From: JBBTCX01 sp964494205
GTDB taxonomy: Bacteria; Planctomycetota; Phycisphaerae; UBA1845
Length of the DNA stretch: 64,000 nt
Assembly (NCBI GenBank): GCA_964494205.1
Contig: CAZBRD010000007.1
Location: forward strand, 124,001-188,000
Reading direction: 5' to 3'
Shown here: piece after piece, positions 35,454-43,656 of the stretch
Numbering within the stretch: the first letter of the stretch is position 1
Layout: the number at the start of each line of letters is the position of its first letter
Made by a program: the position numbers and the translations under genes
The notes under the pieces: generated by a model
Seen by the model: only the letters and a program-made list of their open reading frames with translations
Told to the model about the DNA's origin: nothing
The model's database searches: none

Positions 35454-38400
35454 TTACAGTGTTGGCGTCGCGTGGTCGAGAACACCAAGTTGATCCTGTG
35501 ACAAGCTGACTATCCGTCGTGCTGCGAGAAAAACGAGGTGGCATGTTGTGACCGGTTTTTTCCAGATATTTGTCATCGCCCGCGCATACATTTGCATCTG
35601 TGGTTTGTAGTGAGCGCCCCGGGCCTCTGCTTCTTCCGCACGGATAGCGTCGGTCTTGAAGTCGACTATTTCCAATCCCGTCGCTGACTCGAGAATCCCA
35701 TCGATAATGCCGCGAACCAGCACGGATTCGTCCTCGTCGTGGATCGTGCGATCAAGGAAGCCGGGCCTCTCTTTGAAAATGTACGTGAACTCTCTTCGAT
35801 AACGCTCACCCGCACGGCGAAGAGTCTCTGCCAGCGGCGTGGAAACGAACCATTCGATTGACTGCCGATCAACGAGAATTGACTCGTCCGCGTTGATCAG
35901 TTTCGCAGCCAGCATCCTCTGCAGTTCCCGATCGACGCCGCCTGAATTGAACGCTGCCGCGAAGTCGAGATGTTGCAGAACGCGATGGTTGACGATTCCG
36001 CGCGTGGCCGCTGTATCTCGCGATTCTGTTGCGGGTCGATCTACATGAATTGAAACCGACTTACGCCCGCCTTCGGCTGCTGCTTCCGGATTCTGTGTAA
36101 AATCAAACGCGCCCTTGAATTCGCTTGCGCCCATCGCTGAACGCTGGGTGGTCGACGCCAGGTTTGGATACACATAGCTGAGGCGGTTGCGAAGTTCTCG
36201 CCTCAAAGATTCATCGTTAGCGTGCTCATTTGCTAGTGGCAACGGATCGCCCTTGGCTACAGCATTTCGGATTTCACCACCCTCTCTGGTGCCTTGGCTG
36301 TCGAGTCGCCATTCTGAGATTTCAGCCGAATCATGCTTAGCAATCGTAAACGGCACCGCATCTTGGTGCGTTGTTTTGGCTAAACTTGCTTTCGCTTCGA
36401 CCAGTATGGGAACGACCCAATCGAGATACGATTTGGCGCGAGTGATCTCAAACTCGGTGACCGAGCGATTGACCGTTGTCGAGAGATCGATTGAATCAAT
36501 GTGAGGCTGTGAACCAACCAGCACAAGTTTTTCCTGCGCTCGCGTCATGGCCACGTAAAGCAGACGCATTTCTTCCTCACGGGTGGTGCGCTCGATTTCG
36601 GCGGCTGCTAGCATGTGGGCAGCCGAGGGAGATTCCACCATGCGACGCGTGTCGATAGCGCGGAGGCCGATCTTCGATTGACGCTCGAAGATGAGGCGAT
36701 TGTTTCGGTCTTGGAAGTTGATCTTCGTACCCATCCCTGCAAGGAAGACGACTGGGAATTGCAGCCCCTTGCTGCCGTGAATGCTGATGATCCGCACTGC
36801 GTCCTGAGCGCCGAGCGATGACGTGGCGGCACTCAATTCGGTTTCGCCATCCTGCAGCGATTGCAAGAATGCGAGGAATCGATGCAGGCCTTGTCGACGA
36901 AACGATGAATGCTTTCTCGCTAGATCGTGTAGTGCATGAAGGTTAGCCTGTCGTGACGAACCCTGCGGTAGACCGCCGAGATAGGCGAAGTAACCAAACG
37001 AATCGTAAAGCGAGGCGAGAGCATCGGGCAGCGGCTTACGCTGGAAATCAGCGCGGGAACGATTTAATCGCTTCAGGAGAACTTGCAGGCGCTCGCGAAG
37101 CCCGTCGTCCGATCCCTTTTCTGCATATTGACTGACTACTTCGTGGAATGAGACGCTGCAATCGAGATGGCGAATTTCGATCAATTCATCCTCGCTGAAG
37201 AGGACGCCGAATAAGCCACTGCGCATGACAGAGGCCAGCGGAATATCCTGATGCTGATTATCCAGCAGTTGCAGGCCGGTCAGCACATCCCGAATCTCGC
37301 GGGCCTCGAACAATGAGCCGCTTTCGTCGGCCACTGATGGAATGCCCATCTTCGAGAGGACGCTGGCGACCAAGCGGGCGTTGACCTTTTTCGCTCGCAA
37401 CAGAATCGCGATCTGGTCGAAACGCAGCGGTCGGCCATCCACAAGGATTGAGTTCGATTGCATCTCGCGGATTCTTGAGCCGATCAGGTACGCTTCGCGC
37501 TCGATCGGCTGCCATCGGGTGGGTTGATCCGCGTCGGTCAGCGCCGCGCCCTCCGACACCTCCTCTACGGGTTCCTCCTCCCCATCCTCGTTCTCCGGTG
37601 CCGTCGCCTTAGCTTCCAATAGATGCAACTCAACCTGACAACTACCCGAAGCCTCCCACTCCTTCCCTAATCGCAACTCAGCCTCATCGGCGTAAACGAT
37701 CGCACTCGTTCCGCCGCGCATGAGTTGGCGGAAGATCATGTTGACCGTGTCGATGATTTCTTTACGCGAGCGGTAGTTTCGCTGAAGGGAAATAGCGGAA
37801 CCGGCGGAATTGTGTGACTCGTTCGCGACGGCCCTCCTATGAAACTCGTTCCAGCGATCTAGAAACAAGGCGGGCTCTGCCTGTCGGAATCGATAAATGC
37901 TCTGCTTCACGTCGCCGACAACGAACAAGTTGCCCGCAGATTGCGGATCGGTTTCCCGGCTGACCAATCGCAGGATGGAGCGTTGAAGTGGATTGATATC
38001 CTGAAATTCATCCAGCAGCACATGGGCAAATCTCTCATGTAGTTGCGTGGCGATGGGCGATGGTTTCTCTGCGTCTTCTTTCGAACGAAGTAATTCGTAA
38101 GCTATTCGCTCGAGATCGGCGAAATCCATAACGGCGAGTTGTCGTTTTCGTTCACGGAATCGTTGCATGAACTCACGAACTATACCCACAATTGTTTTCA
38201 CGAAGGGGGCTGTTTGGCGCACGCTTGCGAGTAACTCTCCCGATGATTGGGCCACGAGGCTGTCTTTGAGCCGCCCTTTGATCATGGTTTTCTTGAGTTC
38301 TTCGTAAACGTCGTTTTGGGTTGAGCCAAATGCGGAGTCATTGGCCTTTTCGGATGTGCCGCCCGGCAAGTTTTTAAACCTGAATGCACCGATGCCGTCA

Positions 38401-39371
38401 CGAACTTCGTCGAATCGGCGAAAAGCATCTTCGATCGAGATTGGCGCACTGTGGTACTTTGGTAATTGCGTTAACCATGCTTCGAGTTGATCCCCATACA
38501 ACTGTAACCGTTGAAGATAGGGGTCGGACGATGGGATCGTTTGCTGCCATTCGGCTGCGAGCTCATTGCAATACTGCATTTGCCGTCCTAATTCGGCGCG
38601 CAGCAAGTCAATAGCCGCAAGCACATACTCCTCTGGTTGCGATTCCACCGCAGCCACTGCCTCATCTAACCAACGCTCGGGTTCTGTGATCGATTCCAGA
38701 AAGCTGTGCAGCCTCAGCACAAACCTCGCGATCGTGCTGTCATCCCCCAAACCATACACATCGATCAGTTGATGAAACGCCTCAGCGGAATCTTTTGGAA
38801 AATTGGCTTTGGATTCGCCGTCACCAAGTGATGACGCCCCAGTCGGCTCCAACACAGCATCAACCAGGCGACCGACGGCGAATGGTGAAGTTGAATTGCA
38901 TTCCGAGGCCAACGCAGCGTATTTCGACTCGAACAACTCATCGAGCACTTCGCGGCGAAGTACGATTTGCTCTTTCTCGTCCAGCAATTCCGCAGTCGGG
39001 TCGATTTCTGCTTCGCTGAACCAGCGCCGCAACATCCAGGTGCAGAACGAGTGAATGGTCGAGATTTGGGCCGTGTTCACGCGGTTCAACTGATCGCGCA
39101 ATCGCGGATCGGTTGACGCCTGCTCTACCCTCTGAGCTAGCTTATCGAGAATACGTCCGCGCATCTCTGCCGCCGCTGCGCTCGTAAACGTCAGCACGAG
39201 CAGCTCATCAATGTTGCAGCGATACGGCGGCGGCGCGTCGCACACCAGATAAACGCAACGCTCCGCCAGCACGGCTGTTTTTCCAGACCCTGCGGCCGCT
39301 GAGACAATAACACTGCGATCGACGGTCTTGATCGCCTCGTCTTGTTCCGATGTGAAAGCAAAGTCCGACAT
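35454..39371 (-). CDS. addA: AddA-like helicase/nuclease (UvrD family)
   Basis: A 1305-residue subunit of a recombinational repair helicase-nuclease. The start at ATG 39371 (MSDFAFTSEQDEAI) precedes the Q motif. Motifs seen are Walker A SAAAGSGKTAVLAERC, motif II LLDEFQDINPLQRS, motif III GDVKQSIYRFRQAEP, motif V ISIHGSKGLQFPVVFLAG and motif VI LLYVAMTRAQEKLVLVGS. The C-terminal RecB-like nuclease has LEIVDFKTDAI. It processes double-strand breaks with AddB, which is not next to it in this window. A longer frame begins at 39401 but its extra residues are not conserved-looking. Confidence 0.88.
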   Translation of the reverse strand: MSDFAFTSEQDEAIKTVDRSVIVSAAAGSGKTAVLAERCVYLVCDAPPPYRCNIDELLVLTFTSAAAAEMRGRILDKLAQRVEQASTDPRLRDQLNRVNTAQISTIHSFCTWMLRRWFSEAEIDPTAELLDEKEQIVLRREVLDELFESKYAALASECNSTSPFAVGRLVDAVLEPTGASSLGDGESKANFPKDSAEAFHQLIDVYGLGDDSTIARFVLRLHSFLESITEPERWLDEAVAAVESQPEEYVLAAIDLLRAELGRQMQYCNELAAEWQQTIPSSDPYLQRLQLYGDQLEAWLTQLPKYHSAPISIEDAFRRFDEVRDGIGAFRFKNLPGGTSEKANDSAFGSTQNDVYEELKKTMIKGRLKDSLVAQSSGELLASVRQTAPFVKTIVGIVREFMQRFRERKRQLAVMDFADLERIAYELLRSKEDAEKPSPIATQLHERFAHVLLDEFQDINPLQRSILRLVSRETDPQSAGNLFVVGDVKQSIYRFRQAEPALFLDRWNEFHRRAVANESHNSAGSAISLQRNYRSRKEIIDTVNMIFRQLMRGGTSAIVYADEAELRLGKEWEASGSCQVELHLLEAKATAPENEDGEEEPVEEVSEGAALTDADQPTRWQPIEREAYLIGSRIREMQSNSILVDGRPLRFDQIAILLRAKKVNARLVASVLSKMGIPSVADESGSLFEAREIRDVLTGLQLLDNQHQDIPLASVMRSGLFGVLFSEDELIEIRHLDCSVSFHEVVSQYAEKGSDDGLRERLQVLLKRLNRSRADFQRKPLPDALASLYDSFGYFAYLGGLPQGSSRQANLHALHDLARKHSSFRRQGLHRFLAFLQSLQDGETELSAATSSLGAQDAVRIISIHGSKGLQFPVVFLAGMGTKINFQDRNNRLIFERQSKIGLRAIDTRRMVESPSAAHMLAAAEIERTTREEEMRLLYVAMTRAQEKLVLVGSQPHIDSIDLSTTVNRSVTEFEITRAKSYLDWVVPILVEAKASLAKTTHQDAVPFTIAKHDSAEISEWRLDSQGTREGGEIRNAVAKGDPLPLANEHANDESLRRELRNRLSYVYPNLASTTQRSAMGASEFKGAFDFTQNPEAAAEGGRKSVSIHVDRPATESRDTAATRGIVNHRVLQHLDFAAAFNSGGVDRELQRMLAAKLINADESILVDRQSIEWFVSTPLAETLRRAGERYRREFTYIFKERPGFLDRTIHDEDESVLVRGIIDGILESATGLEIVDFKTDAIRAEEAEARGAHYKPQMQMYARAMTNIWKKPVTTCHLVFLAARRIVSLSQDQLGVLDHATPTL

Positions 39372-39568
39372 TGCAGCGGCGATTATAGCGACGTCGCCCA
39401 TAATGTGGGACGTGTTCTCAATCCCTCTCTAGACCCGTTGTAAACCGGTCCTACATCGCCAAGCTGTTTCTGCGCATCGTGGGTTATCAAATCTGCACGA
39501 GGCAATCCTACCAAGCTCGAATCGTAGAGTGATTGCGAGGGGAAAGAAGCACAGCGTAATGGCGGCCA

Positions 39569-39675
39569 CGAGATGATGAGGCCAGCCGCGTCATCGCGAT
39601 CACTGGCGCATCATCTCGCGGTCCGCCTCCGGTGTTCCATCACCGGCCCACCCTCCTTCAGGAGGGGATGGTGGG
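39569..39675. other. Three consecutive hairpins upstream of a lipoprotein gene
   Basis: Hairpin 1 has perfect 10-bp arms, CGAGATGATG (39569-39578) and CATCATCTCG (39609-39618), with a second CCAG/CTGG stem inside. Hairpin 2 is CCGGTG-ttccat-CACCGG (39629-39646). Hairpin 3, CCCACC..GGTGGG with inner CTCCT-tc-AGGAG, starts on the very next base (39647-39675). The next gene starts at 39713. The rest of 39372-39712 shows nothing. It could be a structured mRNA leader or a small RNA. Confidence 0.5.
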
Positions 39676-39712
39676 AAGAAGCAATCACCGTTCGTAGGCG
39701 GGGAAGAAAGCT

Positions 39713-40981
39713 GTGTTTCGAAATTTCACACGCGGAAGCGCTCTGCGCGCTTTTCAGGCCACCGTTGTTTGCATTCTGATTTCCGGCTGCGGCCAATGGA
39801 TGGATCCATCAAATCCTTCCACACTCGGCTTGTCGCCGCTCAACGATCCCGACGTTGATTCCTTCGCTGAAGCAGGCCCCAACGATTTGTTGGAGTTGGC
39901 AGAATCGATTCCAGCCTCGGAGGAACCTCGCGTTATTCGCGGCGATTTGAGCGACGCAGACGACGTGGATGTCTACGATCTGGGCTCCGTTTCGCCGGGC
40001 GATCATCTTCAGGTGGCTGTTTCGACGGACTCATCGCTGCCCACCGCCATCGCACTCTTTGACGACACCGGCGCTTTGCTGCTGGTGAACGATCACCGAA
40101 ATGTTTATATGGGCCGTCACGGTCCCTTTGTTGATGTCGTGATTCGCAGGGCATCGACCGCCGCATTTCTGGCACTGAGCATTACGCCGGGTTATGAGAG
40201 TCAAGGCGAATACGATCTCGTGGTCACGAAGACAGCCGGCGCGGAAGTTCCCAGCTCCAATCCCGACACCATGCTATTGGTCTTCAACGGTGCGTCGTCC
40301 GCCAAAATCGGCACGCGATCGCCGGTTGACGTTCCTCCGTTCGATGCCGCATTTATTTCGCCCAACTATCGGGGTCGCACGGATGAGTTGATCGCACAAG
40401 TCGTATCGCGGGTTCGCGAGGACTATGCAGGCTACAACGTCACGTTCCTATCAACGAGCGAAGGCGCCGTCTTGGAAGACTCCATGACTCGCATCTTCTT
40501 CGGCACGTTTGACGCGGCCTTGCTCGGTGTGGCTGAGGGTATCGACGAATTCAATGATAACGACTCGCAGGAGGCGATCGTCTTCACGGATACGTTCGAA
40601 GCGTTCATGCAGCTTGATCCAACGCTCGAAGAAATGGCCCAGGCGCTGGCCAACGTCGCCAGTCATGAGGCAGGTCACCTGCTGGGGCTCGTGCACACAA
40701 GCGACCCCAACGGCATTATGGACGTAACGGCCAGTTTATCGCAGCTCATGGTTGACCAATACTTCACTCAATCTCCACTTTATCGTGAAGTGTTTCCGGT
40801 CGGGTTCGAAAACGAAGTGCAATCCTTGCTCGACTCGGTCGGCGGCAATTCGGAGGTCGTTCTTGCCGCACAGTCATTCACGCTTCCCAAAATCAATCGC
40901 GAAAAATCGCGTACCGTCGGACAGGCAGCTAGAACTTTCGGTCCGTTCAGCTCGTGCTGCCTGAAACATGGCCACCACTAA
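39713..40981 (+). CDS. Metzincin-type zinc protease lipoprotein, copy 1
   Basis: A 422-residue lipoprotein from GTG 39713 (GGGGAAG upstream), lipobox ISGC near residue 25. The N-terminal beta domain (about residues 55-180), DADDVDVYDLGSVSPGDHLQ, resembles a pre-peptidase C-terminal (PPC) domain. The protease part follows, with the zinc motif HEAGHLLGLVH and Met-turn DPNGIMDV (about 330-350). The three His of HExxHxxGxxH are present. It is likely anchored to a membrane and acts outside the cytoplasm. A paralogue lies just downstream. Confidence 0.8.
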   Translation: MFRNFTRGSALRAFQATVVCILISGCGQWMDPSNPSTLGLSPLNDPDVDSFAEAGPNDLLELAESIPASEEPRVIRGDLSDADDVDVYDLGSVSPGDHLQVAVSTDSSLPTAIALFDDTGALLLVNDHRNVYMGRHGPFVDVVIRRASTAAFLALSITPGYESQGEYDLVVTKTAGAEVPSSNPDTMLLVFNGASSAKIGTRSPVDVPPFDAAFISPNYRGRTDELIAQVVSRVREDYAGYNVTFLSTSEGAVLEDSMTRIFFGTFDAALLGVAEGIDEFNDNDSQEAIVFTDTFEAFMQLDPTLEEMAQALANVASHEAGHLLGLVHTSDPNGIMDVTASLSQLMVDQYFTQSPLYREVFPVGFENEVQSLLDSVGGNSEVVLAAQSFTLPKINREKSRTVGQAARTFGPFSSCCLKHGHH

Positions 40982-41325
40982 GCGGAACGCAACGGGAACC
41001 ATACGACTAAGCTGCATTCCAGCGGAGATTTTTCAGGGAATTCGATTGCGCTGGTCTTTAGCTAGTCAATGGTCCTATTTCGCAAGGACTCAGTAAAGCG
41101 TCCGCTGTGTTCATGGCCAAAACAGAACAACGGTTGTTGTCGATAGAGCAGGATCATTCACGCGATGCCCTTCAGGGTGCGGTCGGCGAGGGCTTGCGAA
41201 AACAAAACTTAACTGGTCGGCCACCTGGTAGCCGGATACCATGAACGGGTGAGAAATTGCCCGATTGCGGTCATCCATTTGGTGGGCGACCGATCGGAGG
41301 GAAACAGGATACGGAGCGTAGTTGC
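40982..41325. other. Intergenic region between the two metzincin genes
   Basis: About 340 bp. Frames here lack protein-like features. I see no promoter close to consensus and no hairpin with a T-run. GGAG about 10 nt before ATG 41326 is the ribosome site of the next gene. Confidence 0.4.
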
Positions 41326-42549
41326 ATGAGTACGTGCAGGGATGCGGCAAACGGCGAAGTCACACGAATCTCGCGAGAGTTCAGATATTCAGTTCGAGGA
41401 GAGAATTTTTCTTCTTGCCGTCAGTACATAGGTGTACTTCTCGTGGCTGCGATGCTGGTTTCTGCGACGGGGTGTACTCCGGTGACCGTGGAAGACGGCG
41501 TCGTCGATGGCAATCGCGATGAAGGATTGACCAGCGCCCTGGGCAAGACTTACGGGGAGCCGAATAACGGCTTCAACAGCTCGGTGGTGGCTGTATTTGG
41601 TGCAGACAACCGCGCGACGCTTCAGGGCACGGTTTCGCGCAACGGCGATTTGGATGTTTATCTGCTCGGTGATCTGACTGCCGGTGACGAGTTGCTCATC
41701 GAAGCAAGCACACCCGGTTCAGGACTTGATGTGTCCATTGCGGTGTTTGATGGAGCGGGTCGATTGTTAGCAAATAACGATGACATCACGGATAACAACC
41801 TGGACGCACGCATCGAATGGATCGTACGGCGCGACGGAAGTCGATATTACCTCGTAGTGACGAACTCGCCGTTTGCGGCCTCGCGTTCACGCACGGGTAC
41901 ATACTCGGTAGATATTGAGAATCTTGGGGCAACAGAGGTGCCCGAACCAATCGCGCAGACCATCGTGTTGGATTTTAACGGCGGATTTGTCGATGCACCT
42001 CTTCTCGGAACGATGAACATCGTCGCGTTCGATGCCGGCGACATTTCACCGGTTTATGAAGGCGACACGCAAGACATGAAAGAAGGCATCCGCGAAGTAT
42101 TCGCACAAAACTATGAGCGCTTCAATGTGACGGTGCTGACATCCGATGACCCGACGCCGGATCGGCCATTTGCATCGATCTTCTTCGGCGGGTTCGACGA
42201 GGACGCGTATGGTATTGCCGAAGACGTTGACTTGTACAACATCAATCGCTGCGACGACGCCCTTATTTTCCCGGAGTCGTTCACGCTCGATCAGTTTTCG
42301 GACATACCCTCAGTTTCGGAAATGAGCATCGCCATCGGCAACGTGGCTGCCCATGAGGCGGGTCACCTGCTGGGGCTGAATCACGTGTCGAGCGAGGCGG
42401 ACATCATGGATGACCGTTCGCCCGCGGACGCGTTTTTGACGGATCAGGAGTTTCGCAATTCGCCGCTCTCCAGCGACATCATGTCGATTGGCACGCAGGA
42501 CAGCGTCCTGCTGCTGACTGACATCGTCGGGCTGGTGAATCAGGAATGA
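41326..42549 (+). CDS. Metzincin-type zinc protease lipoprotein, copy 2
   Basis: A 407-residue paralogue of the preceding gene. ATG 41326 is preferred over an in-frame codon at 41257 because of a nearby ribosome site and a correctly placed lipobox (SATGC). The PPC-like domain is NGDLDVYLLGDLTAGDELLI onward. The protease has HEAGHLLGLNH and the Met-turn SEADIMDD. A conserved segment IFFGGFDEDAYGIAEDVD matches the same place in copy 1 (IFFGTFDAALLGVAEGID). The two probably arose by tandem duplication. Confidence 0.8.
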   Translation: MSTCRDAANGEVTRISREFRYSVRGENFSSCRQYIGVLLVAAMLVSATGCTPVTVEDGVVDGNRDEGLTSALGKTYGEPNNGFNSSVVAVFGADNRATLQGTVSRNGDLDVYLLGDLTAGDELLIEASTPGSGLDVSIAVFDGAGRLLANNDDITDNNLDARIEWIVRRDGSRYYLVVTNSPFAASRSRTGTYSVDIENLGATEVPEPIAQTIVLDFNGGFVDAPLLGTMNIVAFDAGDISPVYEGDTQDMKEGIREVFAQNYERFNVTVLTSDDPTPDRPFASIFFGGFDEDAYGIAEDVDLYNINRCDDALIFPESFTLDQFSDIPSVSEMSIAIGNVAAHEAGHLLGLNHVSSEADIMDDRSPADAFLTDQEFRNSPLSSDIMSIGTQDSVLLLTDIVGLVNQE

Positions 42550-42577
42550 CCGTTATCGGTCGATGAAAAGCAGCAAC

Positions 42578-42595
42578 CGCGCGAGATCTCGCGCG
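42578..42595. promoter_or_regulatory. 18-bp perfect palindrome next to a -10 box
   Basis: CGCGCGAGATCTCGCGCG is perfectly palindromic and ends one base before TATAAT at 42597-42602. It occupies the spacer or -35 position of that promoter, which lacks a TTGACA box. An operator is one reading; a terminator stem for the upstream gene is another, although no T-run follows. Confidence 0.5.
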
Positions 42596-42607
42596 CTATA
42601 ATGAGCC

Positions 42608-42806
42608 AACGGAAGTTGACATGAACTTCCGACGCGGGACGTCTTTGCATGTCCCAGCTTGTGGCTTTGGGTTTTTGGGGGCCGGGATTCAGGACTCTTT
42701 GCTGCAAGAACCTGAGCATATTCGCCTCGCGTGTGCCCGCAGGATGCGTTGCACAAAGGCCGAGGTGATCGACGAAGATTAACAGTGCCATTTTGTGGCA
42801 CTTTTG
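42608..42806 (+). ncRNA. Candidate structured RNA of about 200 nt
   Basis: A non-coding interval bounded by TATAAT (42597-42602) and a terminator-like hairpin. It holds 7-bp hairpins GGAAGTT-gacatg-AACTTCC (42611-42630) and GGGACGT..ATGTCCC (42636-42655, one G-T pair), then a hairpin GTGC-CGCA-gga-TGCG-GCAC near 42733-42754. The end is AGTGCCA-ttttg-TGGCACT followed by TTT (42784-42805). CTTGTGGCTTTG near 42658 could pair with CAAAGGCCGAG near 42754, closing the middle part. It fits no RNA family I know. It could be a free small RNA or an attenuator for the zinc-ribbon gene at 42843. Confidence 0.45.
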
Positions 42807-42842
42807 ATTCAGGTTGGGGAATCGCCGTAAGGGGTTTTGTAT

Positions 42843-43085
42843 ATGGGCGCATTCTATTCAAAATGTCCGCACTGTGAGTATCCCGCGATCATTCCGCGCA
42901 ATGAGCACGGCCTGTCGCGCCGTTGTCGACAGTGCGCGGGCAAGTATGTACCCGAGAATAACCACGCAACGCATAATCCGTCGGATGGGAGCACCAAGTC
43001 GCGCACCGATTCTAAGAAGCAAGTCGACCGGCACCGGCCGGGCGAGACCAAACATCCGCACCAACGGAGAGTTCGCGAAGTCTAA
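42843..43085 (+). CDS. Small zinc-ribbon protein
   Basis: An 80-residue protein. ATG 42843 has AAGGGG about 8 nt upstream. Residues 6-36 contain CPHC and, after EYPAIIPRNEHGLSRR, CRQC, which together make a zinc ribbon. The rest is basic and His-rich (KKQVDRHRPGETKHPHQ) without structure. It lies 37 nt after the terminator of the candidate RNA. The function is unknown; the basic tail suggests RNA or DNA contact. Confidence 0.55.
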   Translation: MGAFYSKCPHCEYPAIIPRNEHGLSRRCRQCAGKYVPENNHATHNPSDGSTKSRTDSKKQVDRHRPGETKHPHQRRVREV

Positions 43086-43134
43086 CAAGCTGATTGCGGC
43101 CTGGATTTTGGCAATCCAAACATATCATCCACGA

Positions 43135-43611
43135 CTAGCTGGCGCCGGGCTTCGACCAGAGAAGGATCGCACCGCATTCCGGACAGCGAACAGAATCGAT
43201 GGACCCTCGCAAGTCGTAGTTGCAATTGCTGCAGTACATTCCCTGCTGCACTGTTGGAAAGTCGCGCAAGGCCCACCGCAGCACAATAGTAGTAACCAGG
43301 CACGCTAGGACCGGTACGCCCATCGTCGGAATGAGCCACCAGCGCCATTTGAAAAACATTGGCAGGGTTGCAATCAAAGTAATTGGCGTCACGACTGCAA
43401 TAAGAGCAATCGTTACCTCCCCCAAATCTTTCTTATAGATAAAGAAAACGCCAAGCACCGATACGCATAACCCGGCCACCATGCCGAATGGGACACCCAA
43501 TACTATTCCGCCGATATCCCCATACGATACCACGATACTCGATGCCGCACCCCAGAACGTCCCAAGGGCCGCATAGAGGGCAACAATGGCGAGCACGCGT
43601 CCGAAGGTCAT
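43135..43611 (-). CDS. Four-helix membrane protein with planctomycete zinc ribbon
   Basis: A 158-residue protein with about four membrane segments in its first 115 residues (VLAIVALYAALGTFWGAA, GGIVLGVPFGMVAGLCVSVL, TIALIAVVTPITLIATLP, IPTMGVPVLACLVTTIVL). The zinc ribbon CSNCNYDLRGS..RCPECG comes near the end. It differs from the 12.5-14.4 kb trio in having the membrane bundle instead of an external domain. The function is unknown. Confidence 0.72.
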   Translation of the reverse strand: MTFGRVLAIVALYAALGTFWGAASSIVVSYGDIGGIVLGVPFGMVAGLCVSVLGVFFIYKKDLGEVTIALIAVVTPITLIATLPMFFKWRWWLIPTMGVPVLACLVTTIVLRWALRDFPTVQQGMYCSNCNYDLRGSIDSVRCPECGAILLWSKPGAS

Positions 43612-43656
43612 AGCCGGTTGCCTAGGATTTGTCCGGGAATCTATCGAAATAACAAT

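Noticed and set aside
42608..42806. Candidate RNA as 6S, SRP, RNase P or tmRNA
   Set aside because: No long closing helix, no SRP loop motif, no RNase P core and no tRNA-like end could be seen.
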